From Ctena decussata (Eukaryota; Mollusca; Bivalvia; Lucinida; Lucinidae), in NCBI GenBank assembly GCA_963989385.1, contig OZ022508.1, positions 29,038,166 to 29,102,165 of the forward strand: a stretch of 64,000 bases of DNA, in the 5' to 3' direction. The position numbers and the translations under genes are program-made. Positions 35,401-47,400 of this stretch are shown here, in pieces. The first letter of the stretch is position 1. Each line of letters opens with the position of its first letter. The notes below the pieces were generated by a model. The model did not search any database, was not told the origin of the DNA, and saw only the letters and a program-made list of their open reading frames with translations.

Positions 35401-38400
35401 CCGCCTCAGCATTCTCACCCACCGACTTTTGGCAATCGTCGGTAGGTGACACTGCCGAAACGTGATCATCACCAGCCCGCGCACCCGACGTCGCCCGCAA
35501 ATTATCATTATTAAACTGAGAAGTGCTAGCATTATTTTCACCAGATTGGGGCCCGAATGAGCCTGACAAAGTTTGAATGTTACTAGAGGTTCCCCCCGGA
35601 TCAGACTCGATGACCCTTTCGTTTAACTGGCTATCATTCATTGAATCATTTTCAGAAGAGTTTCGTTTGTTTTTGGCAGATTTACTCTTTTTAGATAGCT
35701 TATGACCTTTCAATGTTGTAGAGAGTCCGTCCGGAGAGGAAACTCTAGACATATTTTCTAGGGCATCCTGAATATCACGCACATTGTCCTTTACTAGCCG
35801 CAATTCAGCTTTTAAACTAACGACACCAAGGCTTTTTTCCGATTCAATACGTTCACATGAAAGACGAATGTCAGTAACAGCTTTGGAAACTGTAGCAGAA
35901 AGCAATGTAATGTCGTTTTTTAACCCTAAAACTGTTGATTTTAAGTTCTGAATCTGTGATGATCGGGATGTTTCCGTCGCAAGCTGAGTCTGTTGAATGT
36001 TTAAAAGACTTGCTTTCAAATTGTTCATATTTTCCGTCAATGCTTTGATTTCAGTTGCATACTCGCACGGATTCAAAGTCGTGTTGCAGACACCAGACTG
36101 TGACTGTGACCGTTGGCCTTTACCAGAACTTATAAGGTCCTTAAGTTCACAAAACTCGCCGCCTTCCAACACGGCCATCAGTGTGTGAATATATTGTTGC
36201 TGAAGACTTGCTGTTTCTCATAGGGGAATTTTTTACAATTTCCCGTCTTCTTCTTTTTGTATCTTGAATGGGATATGCATTTTGATTTTGGCCTTCCCTT
36301 GCTAGCTTCATTCATACTCTATGCGCATAATGTGATTATCATTTGACTAGGGGGTGGTTGGCGGGCGATGGTGCTGGTTATAACTTGCAGTGCCGGAGCG
36401 TCCTACTTATTTGGGTAAAAGTAGGGCAAGGGCCTAACGTGCTTGTGGTATGTGAAGGTGGGGGTTGTTTGCATATTTTTTCTCCTGTGTCATTTCTCTT
36501 TTCTTTCTCCGCCTCTCTGGGAGACGGCCCGATATAGACTTAAATTTCTGTCTCACAGGGCCGTTAAACACAAAACAAACAACCAACCAATCATTGACCA
36601 CCTACTAGGAAAAAAGAGTTCATATGTTAATCTTACTAATGTTGCTTCATGTCAAACGAACATGTGCGTTAATCAACCGTGCGAATAATGAGTACCCAGA
36701 CCCAGATATTTTCCTAAAGAAATCCTAGCCGTAAATATTAAATTTATAAATTTTGATATTTACATTTTCAGTGCAAAGCTCTCCGTAAACCAATTTAAGT
36801 GATGCGGGAGTCAATGTTGTTTACAAGTCAATAACTAAATTGTACCACGTTGTTTTGAGTGACAGCTCACCTCACTAACTAGCACGTGGAATTTACAACA
36901 TGCCATGAATTCATGGATGGATAGGAAAACAATGAGTGACAGCTAACCTCACTACTTAGCACGTGGAATCTACAACATGCCATGTACTTGAATTCATAGG
37001 AAACATTGAGTGACAGCTTGCTACGCCTACTTGCATGTGAAATCTACAGCAGGAGAAGAATTTTACTGATAGGCAGTGACAATGCGTTGTTCCAAACTAT
37101 AGCAAAATTCGGCCGGTAATGTCTCTTAAACGATTCTTATATGTGTATATTACTTTGCTCGTGACCCGATGTAGTTTATACTTCAGTAAACGTTAAAAAA
37201 TAACATTCATTCCTTAAATAACTGCTATGCAATGGTGATGCAAATATAAATTTTAGGAGCAAAATTCTGACGACGTATTAAAGTACGCACTTTTTTCAAT
37301 TATACAGCTCACCTATGTGATCGTTTTATCATATGCTGTACCAACCTTGACAACCTGTCTTTTCATGCCTTCTGAATCCAGCTTTGCAATTACAGATGAA
37401 GGATCCTTGAGTGTTGGTACACATCTCTGTTGTGGTATTACATTTGTGAGTGCCGATTAGGCACTCATTGTCATCAATATCGCAAATATTTCCCGACCAT
37501 CCCTCGTGGCAATAGCAGGTACCAGTTTTCGGGTCACAGATATCTGTGTTCACTGCTATACATGCACATTCATTTAAGCAGTCGTCGCCCCATTTACCAT
37601 TTACACACTCTATAAATAGACAAAATCATCATTTTTTTCTTGGCAAGCCCGTTTAAACCGGTATCAATTCATATGGACCCAACCCTCATTATAGTGACAC
37701 TGCTATATTATACTAATAAAAGCCCCTAATTAACGTCTAATTAACGCCCCCTGCCTCTTTTCCGAAAATAATGTTATATTTACTTGAATGAATTTCTGTA
37801 CACCTCCCTTAATGAGGCAGCCCTTCGAATGGGTTTATTTTTAGAGTAGAGAATTTGCTCCTGGTGGAGGACCTATAGAGAAGAGCGGCAAAACAATAGT
37901 GGAGTTGCTTCCTCTAAAAGTTCATTTATCTTAATACTATATAGCAGTGGCTGATTTACTACCTTGTAGGCTTTGAAAAACGCTTAAGTAAAATGCAGAG
38001 CCCCGGAGCGTTAAATAGGATGAATACGGCCATTGCACTTTTAAGGCGAGTTTACATGACAATCCTTTAATTGCACGAATGTTGTGTTTAGACGATGAGA
38101 TTCATTGTACGCAACAAAATTGTGTCATGAACCCTATATTCTGGAGTGGTACACCGTGGCAAATATTGCAAGACACATGTGTCATCGTGTAAACCTACCC
38201 TTATGGATACAAGGCTGTCATGTTATTGCTTACTTTATGAACTAAAGGCATATGCGCATTTAAAACTCAATTTCTTATAAGACTTATCAAGTATTGTAGA
38301 AGCACCAGGTTTGAAATTATTTTGAGTGAAAAGTCTGCAAAGCGAGCACTGCCGTTAATGACTAAACAATGCATATTCGGAGAGAAAAAAAAATCGTTTA

Positions 38401-41400
38401 ATGCATCAAGAATGACTTTTCTGCTATATCAGTTAAACGTTAGATTCTGCAACTCTAGAAGAATTTTGCGAATCGATGTTACTGTTTTTATAAACATTTA
38501 ATGAAAAAAAAATGTTCTCTCCAAATATGCGCGTGCAGGTTTTGGAAATTGACTGATGTGCTAAGCTCTTACTCAAAATCAATTAAAAACGCGAGGCTTT
38601 ACGATGATTTATCGCTGGTGCTAGATTCTTCTTCAGTAAAAAGTTAAAATTAAATGGTTATGAGTTTAAAAATCTATATATTTACATTGACTTTACAATT
38701 CGGCTCAACTTTCGGCAAAGGGTGTATTTGACAAGAGTTAGCACAATCAAAAATTGTACTGGAAAATAAAACTGGGTAAACAGTATTTATTCTATGTTCA
38801 TGGAGAAATGCTGTCTGCATATGGGCCGCGACAGGACAAAACCAATAAAGCGGCAAGTGTGCTATGCGAAGACTCAGGTCAACCCGGACATACACCCGAA
38901 CTAATCAAAGCCTTCGCTGTGCGCTTAAAGATTACCTGAGGGTCTAAGCTAGCTCTATGCGCCCAGCGAAGACTCTGATCAAACCTGACGGATGCCCAGG
39001 CTGATCTGAGTCTTTGCTGGGCGCACATGCCACTTTGTTGGTTTTGTCATGTTGCGGCTCAATAATGTTTGTTCATTTTAATATTGCTTTCTGATGTGTT
39101 AAAATGCACTTCAGAATCGGACGAATTCTATTCTGCACTAAAAGAAACAGAAATATAAGAAAATACAATTCCTGATCATTGCCTATCTTTTTTACTCATT
39201 TTATCTGGTCTGTTATTATTTAATAATTAATACAGTTAGAAAGAACATATTAGCTTGCAAATCTGATGTTGCATACAAGATAATGACAATGGCAACGAGT
39301 TATTATTTGATAATTAATACAATTAGAAAGAACATATTAGCTTGCAAATCTGATGTTGCATACACGATAATGACAATTGCAACGAGTTATTAATTTGTCA
39401 GTTTCAGAGTTGCATATTATTAGTTATTAATACATGTATATCAATTTCCTCTGATTTTAAACTTGACGTTAAGTTATAAGCTCGTTCTATAAACATAAAC
39501 AAAATTTACCTATACACACTCCGTCACTCGTCTTTATATATCCAGTGCGACATGTACAAACGTAAGAACCGTCAACGTTGTTGCAGTCTGAGTTATCAGG
39601 GCATAAGTTATTACTGGCCTGGCATTCATTTATATCTTCGGTACAGTTTTCACCCTTCCAACCAGTGTTACAGTGACAGTGTCCCGTTGTGGAATTACAC
39701 TCGACTGTTTTGTCAAAGTCGCAGGCACATGCTTCCTTACACTCATCTCCCCAAGAGCCTTTCTCGCATGCTGAAACATAGTTGATATTTTGTATTGTCA
39801 AATATTACACAGAGTTGGCAGAACTGATAGAAACATGTACTCAGGTTCACTGATGACAAAACCATCCCATGGAACAATGTATTTTAAAATATAGCTTTTT
39901 ATCTCAATTTATTTTACACACAGCCTCGGTAGATCAATGGGTTGTGCGCCAACCTTCTCGTTTGAATCCCGTTGCAGATGGAATTCGTTTAAGTCGTAAA
40001 CAAAGTTCCATCACCTTCATTATCAGCCTACCATCGGCTTGCTATTCTTTTCCATGCTTTTGCGAATTTTTGCATAATTCGTAATAAAGTCATTTGAAAC
40101 GATTCTTACGATAGCAATTATGCAAGAGTACTATTTTCGTTGGTTTACTGAGAAAGCAAGTGACATGGCATTTCGTGCTTTTAGTACCCCTTAGTGAAAG
40201 TGGCCAAAGAAAGAGAGGTATATCCATACACCTTATAATTCCAACTCAACGGTCTGATGTTAAATAAACTTAGTGCAATTTGATATTAATCCCCTGAACC
40301 GGATTATTGGAATTATTTTCTTTGCGACGATTTATAATGTACGCAATATGACTGACACTTTTCAGAAATAGATGATCGAGTTGGAATAAGAAGACATAAA
40401 ATTTGTTTTTGTGGCTGTTATCGATGTGTAAACGTCGGCGTATCACTCACAAACTTAACATAAAGCCCTCCTTTATTTAGTTTGTGAAGTATTCGCAGGC
40501 ATTTACACACCGATAAAATCTATAAAAATAAAATCCATTCCTAAAATATATGATGTTCATTGGAGCCGCGATATGCAAAATGGGTCAAGCTTATTCATTG
40601 CTATATTGCATCAGCTGTTATTGTTACCCCTTTGACTCCAAATGGTCCATACATGGTGTGTGTAAAGAGACAACAGTGCGCTGATGCACAGGCTGATAAT
40701 AGTTTGCTTCCTGCATAGAAAATAAATACTTCTGTGTAATGCTGCTAATTCATGATAAAGCACAATAGCAAGAAGATCATGCAAGGTTATGTTCCATAAT
40801 TAACAAGGGAACTTTAGTCTCGACGGACTCAAATGAACAGGCAGGAATAGCAAAGCTTATCGCAATGGTGAATTTCTTTATCATATAAAGAAATACGATT
40901 TCAGGCTAGCTAAATGACCTATCCATTTCAGATAGTGAATAAAATTTACACTTACGAAAACAGACTTTGGCATCTGCACCGATGTAAAAGCCCTTTGGAC
41001 ACTGACAAGTATATCCACCATCTTGTTCTAGACAAATGTGGCTGCAAGGCTTTGTTTCACATTCCTTTATATCTGCAAGATCAATAAACAATTGAGCCGC
41101 GACACGAGAAAACCAACAATGTGGTTGTGCGCCCTGTGCAGACGCAGCTCAGCCTGGGCACCCACCCCGTCTGATCAGACTCTACACTAAGCACTTAAAG
41201 GGTAGCTAAGGGCCTAAGCTACCTTCATGCGGACGGCGAAGACTCTGATCAGTCTGGGCGGATGCCCAGGCTGATCTGAGTCTGCGCTGGACGCACGACC
41301 ACATTGTTGGTTTTGTCACATCGCGGCTCATTTTAATTACACCGTTTATTAAAAACAAGCGTCCCATAAACTGGACAAAAACAAACAGTTCAAATCCCAA

Positions 41401-44400
41401 TCAGACGCCTCAGCACGCAGGCATCTGGCCTGGTTCTTCACTGCTTGCGTAAATGTACAAAAATGTCTATACAAATGCAAAAAATAACTAAATATAACAC
41501 CCCTAAATGAAAAATGGACTTAAACGTTTTATAAGGGCAGAAAGATCTACTAAGTATAAATTAATAAAACAGATTATAGGATGGTATGATATACTGCCTT
41601 TTCTACACAAAACATGCCACTTTCACACTACAAACTATATATCAATTTGATATTCACAACCAAACTACATAAGGTGGCTGGAAACGCTTTAAAGGGCGGC
41701 AACTCTTACCAAGAAAAAACCTTTCTCCCACTTTGTCGGGGATTCTCTCAAAGGGAAGGACTTCTCTCTAGAGGAAGTTTTGTTTCCTTTGAGAAAAACT
41801 CCAATTTTGAAAGTCAAAGTTAGCAAACCGGAACTCATAAAGATTCCCTTCGTAAAACGGGAGAAAAAAACGTGGAAGAGCATTCATATACATGAACCGT
41901 GAACAAGAGTTTCATTTTACACCAACGGGACGATTTTATTATCTGTAATATTTAACTTGTCTGCTGATACTATTTTATAGTTGTTGCTCATGTTAAAGTT
42001 TAATTCTTAAAGTCTTTGTAAATTTTATGTTAATACATTGCAAATCTTTATGCTTTCAACCTACCTGTGCAAACATCACTGGCATCTTTTTCATAGCCTT
42101 TTTCACAGAAACAGATTGAGTCACCATTCTTGAACACGCAATCAGCATTCTTCGCCGAACAAATAGTTTTATTTTCAGGCGTGCAACTAAATTCCGCTAA
42201 AATAAAATATTTACCATGTCTATTATTATGTGTTCAGATGTGGGGTAATAAAACAGTAAAAGCAAAAGCTGATCATTTTAGAGGTTAATTACGACAGAAA
42301 CACTTAATTGTGCCAAACAAATACCAACATGTTAATAATGATTTGAACCCAATCATAGTTCTTTGATTAGGACCTTCACAAGTAAAGTTAAATGACATTT
42401 TGAAACCATTATGATGTCGCTTATGCACACTTCCCTCATCAAAACGAGAACAAGTATGTGCAATAATATGTTTAATAATTTTACGGTAAACAAGCTCATG
42501 AGTGTTACTTCTGAATTCACATGTGTTGTAACGATTTTATGGTTAATACGTACGTATGCATGAACGTCTGTCAGCAAGATCAAGTCTGAATCCGCTGTCG
42601 CATTTACATCTGTAGCCTCCAAGAGTATTACTGCACTGATGCTGGCAGCCATTGACACCCTGACATTCATCGATATCTGTAACACATTTCAACCATATAT
42701 AAGACATTGCCACCCTGACACACTTTAATAGCGTTTACAACACTAATTGTCAGGCATACTATATTTGCAACAAACAATCACATAACATCCCGATTTTTAT
42801 TAATATTGATGTCATCAACAACCGATCCTTCGTGAGCAAGTTGAGATTGCAGTAGCAGCACTAAAGAAGGGGAAATCTGCCGGAGTTGATAATATACCAG
42901 CAGAACTTGTTCAAGGTGTGCGGGAGACCATGATTGATGTTTTAACAGATATTTGTTACAGGATCTGGAGAACAGGAGAATGGCCTACCCCATGGACTCA
43001 GTCGCTGATTATTACGCTCCCTAAAAAGGCAACCTACAGCTCTGCCAGAACTACAGAACCATCAGCCTCATCAGTCATTCAAGCAAAGTCATGCTGAAAG
43101 TCATCTTGAACAGGCTTAAATCACAAGCCGAGGAGATAATTGCTGAGGAACAGGCTGGGTTCCGAGCAGGAAGGAGCACCACAGAACAAATCTTCAACCT
43201 TAGAATCCTGTGTGAAAAGTATCTCCAACATCAGCAGAATCTTTACCATGTCTTCATTGACTTCAAAAAAGCCTTTGACAGGGTATAGCATGCAGCCTTA
43301 TGGGCAACCATGCGGAAGTACAATATCAGTGCAAATCTAGTTCGCACCATTGAGCAGCTATACGACAAGGCTACAAGTGCAGTCCTGATAAATGGCAGCA
43401 CAGGAGAATGGTTCAGAACAACAGTTGGAGTAAGACAAAGATGTCTTCTGTTACCCACCCTCTTCAACATTTTTCTTGAACGGATCATGTCTGATGCTCT
43501 GGAAGAACATGAAGGAAAGGTTAGCATAGGCGGCAGAAACATTACCAATCTGCGGTTTGTCGATGACATAGACGCTCTAGCTGAGGAAGAGCAGGAACTG
43601 GAAGCTCTAGTTGAAAGTCTCGACCAAACCTGCACAAGGTATAAGATGGAGATCAGTGCTGAAAAGACCAAACTGATGACGAACAGCGCAGACGGCATCC
43701 AGAGGGAGATCAAGGTAAAAGGGTAGAAGCTGTGTACCGTAAGCAGCTTCAAATACCTTGGAGCAGTTGTCTCAGATAATGGCTCAAAACAGGAGGTTCT
43801 CTCAAGGATTGCACAAGCCACTTCAGCTCTTACCAAGCTGAAACCAATTTGGAGAGATAACAAATATATCTCTTGGATCAAAGGTGAAACTTATGCGCTC
43901 CCTTGTAATTTCCATATTTCTGTATGCCTGTGAATCATGGACCTTGACAGCAGAGTTAGAGAAAAGAACGCAGGCCTTTGAGATGAGATGCTACCGAAGG
44001 TTACTGAACATTTCGTACAAGGACCATATAACCAATGAGGAGGTTCGAAGGAAGATCCAAGCAGCCATTGGAGAATATGATGAACTCCTTACACTGGTCA
44101 AGAAACGGAAACTAAGGTGGTTTGGCCACGTCTCAAGGTCTTCTGGTTTAGCAAAGACAATTCTTCAGGGCACAGTGAAAGGAAAAAGAAGAAGAGGTAG
44201 ACAGAAGAAGAGGTGGGAAGACAATTTCAAGGAGTGGACAGGAATGGATTTTGCCAGCTCAACTAGGGCAGCTGAAGACAGGACAAGGTGAAATGGATTG
44301 TTTTGAAGTCATCTGTGGTGCCCCAACGACCTAGTAGGGTTATGGGATAGAATAGAATAGAATAGATATCACACTGACGCCCTAGCTGATTCGTAGATCA

Positions 44401-47400
44401 ATATTTGTATCATGAGGACAGTTACTTTGGCATAGACTGACACCCTGACATGTTCATGAATGTCATGCATGTTTTATTGTCTTTCAGTTTGGTTCTTTTT
44501 TGCTGTTTTCGTAGAATGATAAAAGGTAAGTACTGTAGAAGATGACTGTAATTTGATAAGTTGGAGAATATCTTAAAAGCAAGCTTAGATAAGTTCTTTT
44601 GACTTTCTCCAAAGAGCTTACACGCATAATCTATGGAGTCAATTTATCATGCAATACAGACAGAAGACGAAAATAATAAGTATTTTGCAGTGAAAATATT
44701 CAGTTCTACATCAAGTACTAATTTCATCTTGATATCAAGCGATGCTGTACGATGCCACGGATAATTCAGAAATCTTCAGGCGCTAGGAAGTTTCTGTATT
44801 AGATTTACCTTTGCAAACTCCGTCCGTAAGAATGAACCCATCTGCACAGCTGCATGAGAAACTGCCAATTGTATTCACACAAGTCTGTTCACAGGTGTTC
44901 AGCGATTGACTTTCGCACTCATTTATATCTATGAAAAAGGAGACAACAAAATGAGTTGCAACAATTCAGATCTCCTACGCATCCATATGATCTAATTAAG
45001 GGGATTCGCTTTTTTACTCTACAGATTTGTAGGATCCACGATTAACAAGCATTTTAAAGACACATCTGATAAGACTGCCAAAATACATGGACTACCTTTA
45101 CATAGTCCGCTCTCATTAACAGTGAAACACGCGTGCATGCACAGTTATATGATCCCGGTGTATTTTCGCAAACAGTATTCTCGTACACGCTTTAAGTCAT
45201 ATTTCGTTTATTCTGTAGGCCGTACCCTAATGTGCTTAGATAATAAAGGTAAAAGTTTCCCATAGCCTAATAGCCGTAGAAGCAGTGGGGGTTAGAGACC
45301 CACTGTACCTTGGGCACAGCTGATGAAAGTCGGAGCCCATCTCTCTCCTTTCGCTGCCTTAGCCTTCCCTAATTCGAAAAAGGTCCCCAATACTGCTAGG
45401 TCGACAGAGAGAGTTTTCCAGTCATCGGATGGCGATGGTGAGCCGCGAACTCACGACCTACCGGTGACTTTCTGCACAATAACCGAGCCACTCTAACCAC
45501 TCGACTACGGCTCCTCTCTGCTTAAATAATGGAACAATAAAACAAAAAAGAACCTGTGTTTGTGAAACACTATGCCCCCAACCATATGCTTACCACTAAA
45601 GGGTCCGCTCCTTTTTCAAGCTATCCATATTTAAAAGTTTCAAAACCCTAGGGCCAGTGATTCTTGCTCCGAGTAGCTGCATAAGTAATATCTAACAGAG
45701 GGAATAACTCCATAGAGTTACCTGACCTTTAATAAAAATATTTAACACATCGGGGACTAACTATATACCAAAAAGCAGCTTCCTAGGTTAAGCGGTTTAG
45801 AAGTTGGAAAAATGCAAAATTCCGACAAGGGCCATAACTCAATCATTTTTTGAAAAAAGTCGTTTGACTTTCTTCTGAATCCCATTTGCATAAAATGCTA
45901 TGTTTTGAAATGTGTATAAATGTATTAGTGTTTATGCAAATCAAATAAAGTTGTTTAAACTAATCATTTTTGACAGAATTTGCCTTATAGGTAACCAGTT
46001 CTTGTATATCTCACCCCAAAGTTGTATACAAAATTTCATCATCCCAGGTCAAATACTTTTTGAGATATAGTGGTAACAAGATTTCATTTTAATTCTGATA
46101 AAGGGGAGGTAATTCCAAAAATACATGTTTGACGGAGTAAAGAAAAATTACGGGTCCGTTCATATTTCATATCCTATCCATATTTGAAATTTCAAAACCC
46201 TAGGCCTAGTGGTTCTTGCTCCCAGTAGCTGCATAAGTTATAACTAGCAGGGGGAATAACTCCATAAGTAATTAGCATACAGTTATCTGACCTTTATAAA
46301 AACATTTATCACATCAAGGACTTTCTAAATACCAAAAAATCAGCTTCCTATGTTAAGCGGTTCAGAAGTTGGAAAAATGCCAAATTCCGACAAGGGCCAT
46401 AACTCATTCATTTTTGACGGAATTTGCCCAAAAGGTAATCAGTTCTTGTATATCTCACCCAAAACATGTATACTAAATTTCATTATCCTAGGTCACGTAC
46501 TTCTTGAGGTGTCGTGGGAACAAGATTTCATTTTAATTTTGATAAAGGGGAGGTAACTCCAAAAGTACAAGTTCGACGGAGGAAAAAAAATACCGGTCTG
46601 CTCATTTTTCATGACCTATCCATATATGAAATTTCAAAACTCTAGGCTCAGGGAATATAGCTGTATCAGATGGCACTGACGAACTGATGAACTGACAAAC
46701 TGACGAACTGACGAACGGACAAGGCGAAAGAAATATGCCCCTCCAACTTCTTCGAAGTTGGGGGCATAAAATATTTTCCATTTGGATCAAACAAAAATTT
46801 ATTTAGGTGTCCTAATACTTATGCACTTTCGAGAATTTCATTCAGGTGTCAGAATAAGACAATAGTCTTCCAAATAAGGATTAGTTAATCACTGCAATTA
46901 ATTGCAGCCTGGCAACGCAAGGGCTAATATTTATGAAATCAGTCCAAAAAGTTGAACAAGATAGCCGTCTAACAATGCAAAAAATATTTATAACCAGTAC
47001 CAAACGATAGCATCCAATATCATTTTCAAATAAGATTTATCTACAATCAATAACTTATAATGTATGCGATTGAAATTCAAAATATTAATTCGATGGGGAT
47101 GACACACCTGTCGTTTTAAATGTAGCAATGCATTACCATAAAACCTCGCAAAACATTGTAATTGTTCTATTTTTGACCCTGTTAGCAAATAAGATTTAAA
47201 ATGAGCCGCGACACGAGAAAACCAACAAAGTTGTTGTGCGCCCAGCCCAGACTCAGATCAGCCTGGACATCCACCCAGTCTGCTCAGACTCTTCCTTAAG
47301 CGCTTAAATGGTAGCTAAGGGTCTAAGCTACCTTCATGCGGACAGCGAGGACTCTGATCAGACTGGGCAGATGCCCAGGCTGAGCTGAGTCTGCGCTGGG

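Larger units (their letters stand above)
30983..36200 (-). mobile_element. Full-coding non-LTR retrotransposon (CR1/L2/Jockey group)
   Basis: The bounds are approximate. The 3' end is set by the start of a GACGTC-type palindromic repeat near 30,982; the 5' end cannot be fixed, and sequence just above 36,178 shows no clear boundary. No target duplication was found by eye. Both ORFs are uninterrupted, implying recent insertion. Clade assignment beyond the broad group would need a tree. Confidence 0.75.

Noticed and set aside
45432..45516. Possible tRNA gene on the minus strand
   Set aside because: The A box is good but the B box and the acceptor and anticodon arms are degraded, and a non-tRNA body follows. 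It is a SINE head.
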